Shown here piece after piece: positions 1 through 7,528 of a stretch of DNA of 64,000 bases. The DNA is from Ilumatobacteraceae bacterium (GTDB lineage: Bacteria > Actinomycetota > Acidimicrobiia > Acidimicrobiales > Ilumatobacteraceae). Position numbers and translations under genes: made by a program. Numbering within the stretch: the first letter of the stretch is position 1; each line of letters opens with the position of its first letter. The notes below the pieces were generated by a model. That model was not told where the DNA came from. It did no database searches and saw nothing but the letters and a program-made list of their open reading frames with translations. Location of the stretch: positions 1 through 64,000 of the forward strand of contig JAOBWK010000062.1 of NCBI GenBank assembly GCA_025463305.1, written 5' to 3'.

Positions 1-24
1 AAAGGTGCTCCGCTCGTAGACATC

Positions 25-270
25 GTGGATGACCTGATCTCTGCCGGCGGGAGGGACCTTCGGCTCGCCACGGCGGACGCCTTCCACGAATTCGAGGGAG
101 CGCTCGCCGAAATGCGGGCACGTGTGGTGTGCACGTTGGTTGACGAAGATGGTCTGTCACTGACCGAAGTAGGCCGTCGGCTTCGAATCTCGAGACAGGC
201 GGTCGCCCGTTTGTACCGGCACGCAACACAGGGCGGTGGGCCAGCAAAAAAATGTGATCCGAAGCCCTAG
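25..270 (+). CDS. Small helix-turn-helix protein, possibly 5'-partial
   Basis: An 81-residue protein from a GTG start. The C-terminal half (LSLTEVGRRLRISRQAVARL, residues about 45-64) reads as a helix-turn-helix of the sigma region 4 / Xre-like kind, so DNA binding is likely. The reading frame stays open to the left edge of the window, so the true start may lie outside and the protein may be longer. Its end overlaps the possible GTG start (236) of the PAS-EAL gene that follows, which suggests the two are co-transcribed and that this small protein may control the signalling gene. No exact family can be assigned. Confidence 0.6.
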   Translation: MDDLISAGGRDLRLATADAFHEFEGALAEMRARVVCTLVDEDGLSLTEVGRRLRISRQAVARLYRHATQGGGPAKKCDPKP

Positions 271-304
271 CCGTACGTGGGGGGTACTGCCGGATCCTTG
301 GTTC

Positions 305-2242
305 ATGACGACATTCAACGCTTGGGAAATGCCGCCGACGGACGTTCGCGACACGGGCACCCAACTCAAGCCGCTCGAGACGCGGTTGATGGCGGATGCC
401 ATTCCACACATCGTGTTCATGGCGGCACCTGATGGCGCGACGACCTACTTCAACGAGCAGGGCACAGAGTTCACGGGTTGCTCGCGTGAGACCAACTACG
501 ACTGGAACTGGGTGACGTTGGTGCACCCCGACGACGTAGAACGGGCGCGACAAGGGTGGCAGGTCGCGGTTCGGACCGAGACCGAGTTCGCGCTCGATTA
601 TCGCATCCGCCGCTTCGACGGTGCGTTCCGCTGGCACGCGTTCCGGGCGCGGCCAGTGCGGGACTCCAACGGCGGGATCGATGTGTGGATCGGAACAGCG
701 ACGGACATCGATGCGCGCGTCCAGCTCGAGCTCTCCTTGCGACGCTCGGAACGAGAAGCGCTCGAAACCGTTGCATTGCTACAGAGCATCGAGGCGGCGA
801 CGCCGATGGGCTTCAAGCTCGTCGATCGAGACCTGCGCGTGGTCCGGATCAACGACACTCTGGCCCAGATCGGCGGAATGTCGGCCGACGAGGTGCTCGG
901 ACTGACCGTGCAGGAGATGACGCCCGAGCTCTGGCCGCACGTCCAGGACGCCTATCGCCGAGCGCTCGACGGGGAGACCACCTGCGGAATGGACGTCAGC
1001 ATGGCCAGCCCGGACGCCCCTGCGCACGTCCGGCACTGGTTGGCCAGCTACTACCCGGTGCGCATCCACGATGACATCATCGGCGTCGGGAACGTGGTGG
1101 TCGAGATCACTGACCGCAAGGAGGCCGAGGAGTTCCGCCGGATCGTCGTGGACAACATGGCCGAGGGACTGTTCGCGCTCGATGGCGACGGGTTCGTCTC
1201 CTACGTCAACCCAGCCGCCTCGCAGATGCTGGGCTGGACGGAGGGGGAGTTTCGTCGCCGTTCCATGCACGAGACCATGCACTTCCAGCGCGCCGACGGC
1301 ACGGAGTTACCCCCTTCCGAGTGCCCGATCCTCCAGGTGTTGGCCACGGGGCGGCCGGTTCGCATCGTCGATGATGCCTTCATCTGCTCCGACGGCACCG
1401 TGGTGCCGGTCGCCTACTCCGCCGCGGCTCTCGGGAACGGCGCCGCCAACAAGGGCGTGGTCGTGGTCTTCCGCGACATCACCGAGCAGAAAGAGGAGCA
1501 GGCAAACCTCCAACGCGAACTCGCCACACTCAGCTGGGTCGGACGCATCCGTGACGCAATCGAGGAGGATCGCTTGGTTCTGTACTCTCAGCCGATCCTG
1601 CCGCTCGCCGAGGGACAGCCGAGCGAAGAGCTCCTCCTTCGGATGATTGGACGCAACGGCGAAGTCATCCTTCCCGGCGCTTTCCTCCCTGTGGCCGAGC
1701 GTTACGGCCTCATCACCGAGATCGACCGGTGGGTCATCACCCAAGCAGTTCGCGTGGCGGCCAAGGGCAACCGAACGATCGAGGCCAACCTTTCCGCGAA
1801 GTCCATCGAGGCGTCGAACCTCGTCGCGTTCATCGAACGCCAGATCAAACAAGAGGGAGCCGATCCCGCCAACCTCGTCTTCGAGATCACCGAGACGGCG
1901 GTGATGAAGGACGTCACTGCCGGCATGGCGTTCGCTCGTGGCCTTCGCGAGATCGGCTGCGGACTCGCACTGGACGACTTCGGCACCGGCTACGGCAGCT
2001 TCACCTACCTCAAGAACCTGCCGCTCACCTACGTCAAGATCGACATCGACTTCGTACGCGACCTCTGCACGAATCCTGCCAACCGCCACGTCGTGGCCGC
2101 GATCGTCAGTCTGGCCAAAGCCTTCGGTCTCCAAACGATTGCAGAGGGGGTCGAGAACGAAGAGACCCTGACCCTCCTCCAGGCAGAGGGCGTCGACTTT
2201 GCACAGGGCTTCCACGTCGGCCGACCGGAACCCATGAAGTAG
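305..2242 (+). CDS. PAS-PAS-PAS-EAL protein, cyclic-di-GMP phosphodiesterase
   Basis: A 645-residue cytoplasmic sensor with three PAS-like domains (about residues 30-145, 155-270 and 280-400) followed by an EAL domain (about 405-640). The EAL signature residues needed for c-di-GMP hydrolysis look intact: the EAL-equivalent SEELLLRM, EITETAV, DDFGTGYGSF, VKIDIDFV and AEGVENEE. There is no GGDEF domain and no membrane segment. It probably breaks down c-di-GMP in response to a small-molecule, redox or light cue bound by PAS. ATG 305 is chosen; an in-frame GTG at 236 overlaps the upstream HTH gene and is a real alternative. Codon third positions are less GC-rich than in the genes after 4260. Confidence 0.88.
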   Translation: MTTFNAWEMPPTDVRDTGTQLKPLETRLMADAIPHIVFMAAPDGATTYFNEQGTEFTGCSRETNYDWNWVTLVHPDDVERARQGWQVAVRTETEFALDYRIRRFDGAFRWHAFRARPVRDSNGGIDVWIGTATDIDARVQLELSLRRSEREALETVALLQSIEAATPMGFKLVDRDLRVVRINDTLAQIGGMSADEVLGLTVQEMTPELWPHVQDAYRRALDGETTCGMDVSMASPDAPAHVRHWLASYYPVRIHDDIIGVGNVVVEITDRKEAEEFRRIVVDNMAEGLFALDGDGFVSYVNPAASQMLGWTEGEFRRRSMHETMHFQRADGTELPPSECPILQVLATGRPVRIVDDAFICSDGTVVPVAYSAAALGNGAANKGVVVVFRDITEQKEEQANLQRELATLSWVGRIRDAIEEDRLVLYSQPILPLAEGQPSEELLLRMIGRNGEVILPGAFLPVAERYGLITEIDRWVITQAVRVAAKGNRTIEANLSAKSIEASNLVAFIERQIKQEGADPANLVFEITETAVMKDVTAGMAFARGLREIGCGLALDDFGTGYGSFTYLKNLPLTYVKIDIDFVRDLCTNPANRHVVAAIVSLAKAFGLQTIAEGVENEETLTLLQAEGVDFAQGFHVGRPEPMK

Positions 2243-2825
2243 CGCTTCGACGCGTTGGGCGGCTCTCCGAGCGGTGACGTCTTGCGGCCGTTCTCTGCGC
2301 AGTCTCAGCGCCTAGGCTCGTACAGCGCTGTCCGTTGGACGAGTAAGTCAACGATGAGCTACAGACGCCCGACTGCCGTCGTTCATTGTTTAGAGCGCTT
2401 CCCCGGGTCGGGTGGGCGTTGAGGCCCAGTTTGCTTTCGTGAACAAGGACCATGCGACGATGCCTACGGTCAACATGGTCAGGGCGCCGCTCTCCGGTGA
2501 TGTAGGCCGCACGGTCAACGTTGTCCGAGGTGACGTATGGGGCGCTGATCAGGCAGACGTTGACGGCGGAGTGGGCGACCAGGACTGGCCGGAGGCTTCC
2601 GGAGCGGATTCTGAGCCAGCCAACCATGATTCCGCCGAGGGCGATGACGGCCACGGCGCTCGGCGCGATGATCGCCCGATTGCCGTCGGCGTCGCAACCC
2701 TTGCGATCATCCGAGCTGACGCCGATCTGCCGATCGCCCCTGGACCCGAACGCCGACGGCGAGTGCGCAAGCTGATCTGCTCGACCGTGCTCGCGGCGAA
2801 GGTGACCGATAGCGTCAACGGCGGC
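2243..2825. other. Intergenic stretch with decayed sequence
   Basis: No intact gene is supported between the EAL gene and the riboswitch. Open frames here on the + strand have no recognisable content. The only meaningful signal is a protease remnant on the minus strand at about 2500-2695, listed separately. Confidence 0.5.
2500..2695 (-). pseudogene. C-terminal remnant of a CPBP (CAAX-type) intramembrane metalloprotease
   Basis: Read on the minus strand, this stretch encodes GGIMVGWLRIRSGSLRPVLV followed by AHSAVNV. That is the last conserved block of CPBP family membrane proteases (small residues, R-x-GSL, then HxxxN near the end of the final helices). The preceding conserved blocks (EExxxR and FxxxH) are not found upstream in any frame and no start codon with a plausible ribosome site is present, so the rest of the gene is lost. 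It lies inside the region bounded by the tRNA-Arg fragment, which fits decay in an imported segment. Confidence 0.55.
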
Positions 2826-2914
2826 GAAGGGGAGTAGTTCCTCGCTGGATGATCGACACGCTGGGTGATGAGCCCCGGTCTCCAGGCCTGTGCAAACAGG
2901 TGAACAAGACCTTC
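2826..2914 (+). promoter_or_regulatory. yybP-ykoY (manganese) riboswitch aptamer
   Basis: The 5' strand GAAGGGGAGTAG (2826-2837) and the 3' strand AACAAGACCTTC (2903-2914) match the two conserved arms of the Mn2+-sensing yybP-ykoY aptamer. The ends pair as the P1 stem (GAAGG with CCTTC). Between them, CCTGTGCAAACAGG (2887-2900) forms the hairpin that precedes the AACAAGACC loop. The gene directly downstream is a GDT1/TMEM165-family cation exporter, a classic target of this riboswitch. The match was made by eye from the consensus; a covariance search would settle it. Confidence 0.88.
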
Positions 2915-2940
2915 GACCAGGCATCAGCAGATGCTCGGTC
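2915..2940 (+). other. Hairpin in the riboswitch expression platform
   Basis: GACC (2915-2918) pairs with GGTC (2937-2940) and GCATC (2921-2925) pairs with GATGC (2930-2934) around an AGCA loop. This stem follows the aptamer immediately and is probably part of the expression platform. It has no U tract, so it does not look like an intrinsic terminator. Confidence 0.5.
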
Positions 2941-2957
2941 GACGGCGTTCTCGCTTC

Positions 2958-2980
2958 TCCTCCGGGCAGAACCCGGAGGA
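2958..2980 (+). promoter_or_regulatory. Shine-Dalgarno-sequestering hairpin before the GDT1-family gene
   Basis: TCCTCCGGG (2958-2966) and CCCGGAGGA (2972-2980) form a perfect nine-base-pair stem around a five-base loop. The 3' strand contains the ribosome binding site GGAGGA, four bases before the ATG at 2985. Translation would be blocked when the stem forms, so the riboswitch most likely acts on translation initiation. How aptamer folding opens this stem is not visible by eye. Confidence 0.75.
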
Positions 2981-2984
2981 ACAC

Positions 2985-3551
2985 ATGAACGCCTTTCTGA
3001 TCAGTTTCGGCATCATCTTTGTGGCCGAACTCGGCGACAAGAGTCAGTTGATGGCGATGACGTTTGCGTCGCGATATCGCGCGGTGCCCATCCTGGTTGC
3101 GATCGCGGCTGCGACTGCCTTCGTTCACCTGATCAGTGTCCTGCTCGGCGCAGCCGTCGGCGTGGCCCTTCCTACCAAGCCGATCTCGGTGATTGCAGGC
3201 ATTGCGTTCCTTGGCTTCGCACTGTGGACACTGCGTGGCGATGAACTCGGCAACGACGACGAGGCGCGTGCTGCCCGGCAGTCGAAGTCGGTGTTCTGGA
3301 GCGTGGCGTTGGCCTTCCTCCTGGCGGAACTCGGCGACAAGACGATGCTCGCAACAGTCACACTCGCCACCGAGAACGGACTGGTGGGCACGTGGGTCGG
3401 ATCGACCCTGGGCATGGTTGCTGCGGACGCGTTGGCCATCGTTCTCGGCCAGCAACTCGGCGCGCGGCTTCCCGAGCGTGTGATCAAGATCGGTGCAGCT
3501 CTCACCTTCGTCGTCTTCGGCATCGTGCTGATGTTCGAGGGGGTTCGTTGA
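2985..3551 (+). CDS. GDT1/TMEM165 (UPF0016) family manganese/calcium transporter
   Basis: A 188-residue membrane protein made of two related halves, each starting with the family signature: AELGDKSQL (about residues 15-23) and AELGDKTML (about 114-122). The acidic E-x-G-D-K residues are the cation-binding signature of this family, which exports Mn2+ or exchanges Ca2+/Mn2+ for protons. About six hydrophobic helices are visible. Length is normal for bacterial members. ATG 2985 is chosen over the upstream in-frame 2931 because the SD GGAGGA sits just before it. The yybP-ykoY riboswitch upstream argues for induction by Mn2+ and a role in Mn2+ efflux. Confidence 0.92.
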   Translation: MNAFLISFGIIFVAELGDKSQLMAMTFASRYRAVPILVAIAAATAFVHLISVLLGAAVGVALPTKPISVIAGIAFLGFALWTLRGDELGNDDEARAARQSKSVFWSVALAFLLAELGDKTMLATVTLATENGLVGTWVGSTLGMVAADALAIVLGQQLGARLPERVIKIGAALTFVVFGIVLMFEGVR

Positions 3552-3718
3552 CTCCAATCGAACGCACCACACAATCGCAACCATGAAGGGCTTCGGGAAA
3601 CAGCGCCGAACTGCCGATCCGCACCCTCGTGGAGATGGGAGAACCGAGCAGAACGCGCGCACGAGAACACGGTTCGAGCGAACGCCCGATCTCGCGTCCA
3701 GGTTCGGCGCCCGAGTTA

Positions 3719-3770
3719 CTCAGGTGATCAGTCGCGGTTATTCCGGTGATCGGACAATTCCGGTGATTTC
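3719..3770 (+). repeat. Short tandem repeats around CGGTGAT, possible IS-end remnant
   Basis: Two exact copies of ATTCCGGTGAT lie at 3740-3750 and 3757-3767, 17 bases apart, with a weaker copy containing AGGTGAT at 3722-3728. Closely spaced short repeats of this kind are typical of transposase-binding sites at the ends of insertion sequences of the IS21 type. No transposase gene is present, so this can only be called a possible remnant. Confidence 0.3.
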
Positions 3771-4010
3771 GCAAACCGGCCGCGGCCGGCCCTCCTGACC
3801 GGCAGCGCATACTGTTCCGTCAACCAGCGCCAGAACGTGCACCATCAACCCCGATACAGCGCACAGAGCCGGCGATCGGTGCTCGGACTGCGGGTCGCGA
3901 TTCGGTTGGGGACGTTTGGGGACGATCGACGGCTCCTCGCAGTTCTCGAGTGCGTCAAGAGTTCTCGTGCGTCCGGAGAGTTCCTGATCAGCACCATCGG
4001 TCCCACATTT

Positions 4011-4062
4011 CATCGGCCTTCTAATCCGACGGTCGCACGTTCGAATCGTGCCGGGGGCGCCA
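4011..4062 (+). pseudogene. tRNA-Arg(UCU) 3' fragment, probable integration (att) site
   Basis: The stretch reads as the 3' two thirds of a tRNA: an anticodon arm with loop CTTCTAA (anticodon TCT at 4020-4022), T arm GCACG-TTCGAAT-CGTGC (4036-4051), acceptor strand CGGGGGC, G discriminator and CCA (4060-4062). The matching 5' half, which should begin GCCCCCG, is absent upstream. A partial tRNA that keeps only the 3' part is the usual scar left when an element integrates into a tRNA gene, so this is probably an attachment site. The intact tRNA-Arg would be expected left of the window. Confidence 0.72.
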
Positions 4063-4229
4063 CAAAACGACCAGCTCGGAGCCTATGGAAACGACCGTCA
4101 GTCTGGCCGTCTTGGCAATCCATGGACGCTGGCATCATGGCAGGATCCGCTCGCTCGTCGTTCCACCACGCACTCGAGGGCGCAGATGCGCTCCTCGTTC
4201 TCAGCGACTGACTGACGTCCCAGACAGCG

Positions 4230-4448
4230 TCACGCTGCGCCGACGGCCGTGAGCCGGCGTAGCGATCCTTCGTATACCTCGCCGAGCTGGCGGAGTGGCT
4301 CGATCGAGTGCAGATCGGCGAACGCCGGCGCCGCCCATGCGTCGAGCAACGAGCTGTCGACGCGGGACTTCGTCGCCGTGCGCGTCGCGATCTCAGCGAC
4401 CTGTTGCTCGATGCCCTGCATCAACGCGGTCCACTCTTCGCGGCTCAT
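4230..4448 (-). CDS. Small hypothetical protein
   Basis: A 72-residue protein starting MSREEWTALMQGIEQQVAEI. A good ribosome site (GGAAGGAA) precedes the ATG at 4448 by a few bases, which is the main reason for calling it. It is mostly helical in appearance, with an acidic/amphipathic first half and no membrane segment or cysteine. No family is recognised. It is transcribed away from the SDR gene at 4800 and lies directly beyond the tRNA-Arg scar, so it may be the first resident gene after the inserted segment. Confidence 0.55.
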   Translation of the reverse strand: MSREEWTALMQGIEQQVAEIATRTATKSRVDSSLLDAWAAPAFADLHSIEPLRQLGEVYEGSLRRLTAVGAA

Positions 4449-4799
4449 GTCGGCTTCCTTCCGCTGTTCGCCACCGGGCAGGTGGCGAACGATGCGACGA
4501 CTCTCGCGCCGGCGCGACCAGAAGTCAGGGATACCCGATGGTCGAGTTCCGGATTCGAGTTTCTTGCCGTCATCGGCCGAACTGTGGTGATGGGAGGAGA
4601 ACGCCGGTGCAGGACCGCAACAGCACGGATCGTTCACCACGTGCGCCTGCACGGCGGCAGGCGCACCAGCGAGAGGCGCCGTCAGCCGCTCGTGACGAAG
4701 GGGCGGAGGTGATCCTGTGCTGATCGACGGTCCGTCCTCCGTTGGGTCGGTGGCAGCCGCGAGCTGAGAGCATTCGGCGGAGAGACGGAGGAGACGCAC
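4449..4799. other. Divergent intergenic region with a strong hairpin
   Basis: About 350 bases separate the small minus-strand gene from the SDR gene. No gene is supported. GTGCGCCTGC (4641-4650) and GCAGGCGCAC (4657-4666) form a perfect ten-base-pair stem with a six-base loop; without a U tract it is more likely a regulatory or structural element than a terminator. Promoters for both flanking genes should lie here but cannot be placed with confidence. Confidence 0.45.
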
Positions 4800-5570
4800 A
4801 TGGGCACGCTCGAGGGCAGGGTTGCAGTGATCACCGGAGGCGGGCGGGGGATCGGGGCGGCGATCGCGGCTCGCTTCGCTCGGGAGGGTGCGTCGATCGT
4901 GATCTCGTCGCGGACGGCTTCCGAGCTGGCGTCGACGCTCGAGCACTGTGGTGTCGGAGCAGAGCGGGGGCTCGCGGTCGTTGCAGATGCAATGGACCGG
5001 GAGGATGCGCGCCAGCCGGTCCGTCGGGCGATCGAGCGATTCGGCCGCGTCGATGTGCTGGTCAACAACGTCGGCGGTTCGGTGGGGAACAACGACCCTT
5101 TTCGTGGGGACGACGATGCCTTCGAGCGGACGCTGACGTTGTCGCTGACCTCGGTCTGGTGGGCCACGAGCGCTGCACTGCCGGGCATGCGCGACCAGGG
5201 TTCGGGGCGGATCGTCAACATCGGGTCCGGCGCGTCGAAGGTGACGGGTGGGTCGATCCCGTACACGACCGCGAAGCATGGGTTGGTGGGGTTCACGAAG
5301 GAGCTCGCCAAGTCGGTGGCGCGGCACGGCATCAATGCGAACGTGCTGTGTCCGGGTTGGACGCGCACGTCGCTGGTCGATTTCGAGCGGATCGCGAGAG
5401 CGAACGGCACGACACCAGAGGTCGAGGAGCAGCGCGCGATGGCGGAGAACGTGCAGCGTAGGATCCTCGAGGCCGACGAGCTGGCAGGCATGGCAGCCCT
5501 TCTCGCCGGTGACGATGGTCGCGGCATCACGGGCCAGGTCATCAGCGTCGACGGCGGCTACCGGATCTGA
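4800..5570 (+). CDS. SDR family NAD(P)-dependent oxidoreductase
   Basis: A 256-residue classical short-chain dehydrogenase. The nucleotide-binding motif TGGGRGIGAAIA is at residues 12-23, the structural NNVGG motif near residue 90, the catalytic serine in NIGSGAS near residue 140 and the YTTAK catalytic pair near residue 155. The C-terminus ends in a typical GQVISVDGGY. Soluble cytoplasmic enzyme; the substrate cannot be told from sequence. A GGAG-type ribosome site lies a few bases before the ATG. A second SDR gene follows 39 bases later on the same strand, so the two probably act together in one pathway. Confidence 0.92.
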   Translation: MGTLEGRVAVITGGGRGIGAAIAARFAREGASIVISSRTASELASTLEHCGVGAERGLAVVADAMDREDARQPVRRAIERFGRVDVLVNNVGGSVGNNDPFRGDDDAFERTLTLSLTSVWWATSAALPGMRDQGSGRIVNIGSGASKVTGGSIPYTTAKHGLVGFTKELAKSVARHGINANVLCPGWTRTSLVDFERIARANGTTPEVEEQRAMAENVQRRILEADELAGMAALLAGDDGRGITGQVISVDGGYRI

Positions 5571-5609
5571 GCGTGAGGCGGCTCGGCTGATGGGTGTACC
5601 TTGCCGGCG

Positions 5610-6443
5610 ATGACGCACTTGGGTGAGCGCAGCGTGCTGGTGACCGGCGCAGCGAGCGGGTTCGGACGGATCATGGCCAGCAAAGCGGCCGAAGCCGGTG
5701 CGCGGGTGACCGCTGTCGACGTCAACGCCGAGGCGCTGGAGAGCCTCGTGTCGTCGCTGACGAGTGACGGTCGGTCGGTGATCGGCGTCGTGGGCGACGT
5801 CGGCGTGCGAGCGGACCTGCAGGACGCCGTGCGGCAGGGTGTCGACGCCCACGGCTTCGTCGACGTGGCCGTGTTGAACGCCGGGATCATGCCGCTCGCC
5901 TTCTATGCCGACCACGCTCGCGCCGCGGATGCATGGGATCGCTGCATCGACATCAACCTCAGGGGCGTGCTCAACGGGATCACCGCCGTGTACGACCACA
6001 TGATCGGGTTGGGCCGAGGACATGTCGTGTGCATCTCGTCGATCTACGGCAACCACGCGGTCCAGGGATCGGCCGTCTACTCGGCCACGAAGGCAGCGGT
6101 CAACGTGCTCGCCGACGCGTTGCGGCAGGAGACCCAGGGCAGGATCAAGGTGACGACGGTGCGGCCGACGGGCGTGCTCGGCACCGGGCTGGGCGCGAGC
6201 ATCGTCAACGGCGACGCGATGGTCGGCATCCTCGGCCAGCATGCCCAGGCGTTCGGCGACACGGTCGGCCGGCTGATGAAGGGCGAGGCCACCGACGCTG
6301 AGCTCGATCCGGACGACATCGCCTACTGGTCGATCTCGCCCGACGAGCTCGCCGCGCAGGTGCTCTACACGATCGATCAGCCGTGGGGCGTCAACATCGC
6401 CGAGGTCACCGTTCGCGCGAGCGGCGAGCAGTACCTGCTGTAG
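5610..6443 (+). CDS. SDR family NAD(P)-dependent oxidoreductase
   Basis: A 277-residue short-chain dehydrogenase with TGAASGFG at residues 10-17, the NAG motif (VLNAGIMPL) near residue 91, the catalytic serine in CISSIYG and the YSATK catalytic pair near residue 155. After the core there is a longer C-terminal tail than in the neighbouring SDR. The ATG at 5610 is preferred over TTG 5601 because the Rossmann strand begins six residues later, as is usual. It follows the first SDR closely and is probably in the same transcript. Substrate unknown. Confidence 0.9.
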   Translation: MTHLGERSVLVTGAASGFGRIMASKAAEAGARVTAVDVNAEALESLVSSLTSDGRSVIGVVGDVGVRADLQDAVRQGVDAHGFVDVAVLNAGIMPLAFYADHARAADAWDRCIDINLRGVLNGITAVYDHMIGLGRGHVVCISSIYGNHAVQGSAVYSATKAAVNVLADALRQETQGRIKVTTVRPTGVLGTGLGASIVNGDAMVGILGQHAQAFGDTVGRLMKGEATDAELDPDDIAYWSISPDELAAQVLYTIDQPWGVNIAEVTVRASGEQYLL

Positions 6444-6521
6444 CCAACGCGCCCGGACGGCCGCGCGAGCGGTGCGTGGCGGTCGCATATCATCGCGACT
6501 TTCCGAGGATAGGAGCGAGAG

Positions 6522-6878
6522 ATGGACAACGAAACGGACGGCACGCCGGAGCACCAATCCCCGGCGCGCCTCGCGAGCAAGGCGTTCGGAACGACGCTGA
6601 CCGGGGTGCTCGTGTTGAGGGACGGGCGTCTGACGTTCACGTCCGGGCCCGATGTGAGGCTCGACGCGCCCATCGGGTCGATCGAACGACTGGAGTTCCC
6701 GTGGATCATGTTCGGTGGCTTCCGGTTCTTCGTGGATGACGTCAAGTACGTCTGTGTGTTCTCCAACGCGCGTGGCCGCCCGACGGTGGTCGGCGCGGGC
6801 CGGGACATCGCGACGACCGGCAAGCTGGGCAAGGGCTGGAAGCAGGCGTTCCAGCAGGTCGGACTGCTCACTGCCTGA
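6522..6878 (+). CDS. Conserved hypothetical protein, possible PH/GRAM-like fold
   Basis: A 118-residue soluble protein. The region from about residue 25 to 90 alternates beta-strand-like segments (VLVLRDGRLTFTSG, LDAPIGSIERLEFP, FRFFVDDVKYVCVF), a pattern seen in PH/GRAM-like membrane or ligand-binding folds; this is an inference from pattern only. There is no signal peptide or membrane helix. A purine-rich ribosome site (AGGATAGGAGCGAGAG) precedes the ATG. It is downstream of the SDR pair, 78 bases away, and could be in the same transcript. Confidence 0.7.
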   Translation: MDNETDGTPEHQSPARLASKAFGTTLTGVLVLRDGRLTFTSGPDVRLDAPIGSIERLEFPWIMFGGFRFFVDDVKYVCVFSNARGRPTVVGAGRDIATTGKLGKGWKQAFQQVGLLTA

Positions 6879-7528
6879 CCTCTCGGCGCGTCACGTGGCG
6901 TCGATCGGTGAGTACACGACCTGCGAACGATGAGCACGAGGTGCTCTCGTCATCGGGATCCATCGGGTCTCGAATGATCGACATGATCAACACGCCGCCA
7001 TCGGGCTGGTGCGTGCAGCGGGAGCCGCCGTCACCGGGACGGCGGTGAACCCGACAGCAGCCAGCTACGTGACGATCTATCCGGCCGACGCCGACAGCCG
7101 CCCGACAGCGTCGAACCTCAACGTCACCGCCGGCGGCGACGGGGCCGCCGGCTCGATGGGGCCGATGGGACCGGTGGGTCTGGCGGGACCCGCGGGTGCC
7201 GCATGCCCTGCTGCGGGATGCACGGTGGTCTTCAGCGGTGCGGCCACGATGCCGACGAGTGGCACGGCATCGACGCTGGACAACTTCGGGTGCCGTTCAC
7301 TCCCGCTCGTCGGTCGTCGCCGCGCTCCGTCGAGCGTGAACGGGACTCGCCCGGTGACGACACCTCGCCGATCGGCGAACGCCTGGTCGGGGACGTCGAA
7401 GTGCGTCCAGCTGGTAGCGGCTAAGCGCGACGCGCGACGTTGGTGGCGTGGTTCACGAAACGCAGCGTTCACGCGATGGAAAACTGTCACTGGTGACTTT
7501 CAGCGTCTACATCGACCAACCTGGCGTG
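6879..7528. other. Intergenic region carrying a decayed exoprotein fragment
   Basis: No intact gene is supported. The middle (7009 to about 7300) holds a fragment related to the secreted protein that follows, listed separately. The rest, including about 150 bases next to the following start codon, shows no recognisable feature. Confidence 0.5.
7009..7300 (+). pseudogene. Fragment of a secreted protein: repeat-module piece plus collagen-like Gly-X-Y stretch
   Basis: The first 35 codons (AVNPTAASYVTIYPADADSR followed by PTASNLN) match the middle of the module repeated in the next gene (GYVTVWPCG...ASNLN). They are followed by a collagen-like GSMGPMGPVGLAGPAGAA tract and a short tail, after which the frame loses meaning. 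There is no signal peptide and no module end (the DVxxWY block), so this looks like a broken internal piece of an exoprotein gene of the same family, left beside the intact one. Confidence 0.55.

Larger units (their letters stand above)
3552..4229. other. Long intergenic region with element-end features
   Basis: No convincing gene lies here. Short open frames on both strands have no recognisable content and unlike-neighbour codon use. Two features stand out and are listed separately: tandem CGGTGAT-containing repeats near 3719-3770, and a 3' tRNA-Arg fragment at 4011-4062. The base composition changes to strongly GC-rich codon use right after it. Confidence 0.5.

Noticed and set aside
3837..4211. 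124-codon open frame over the tRNA fragment
   Set aside because: It reads through the tRNA-Arg remnant and has no ribosome site or recognisable content.
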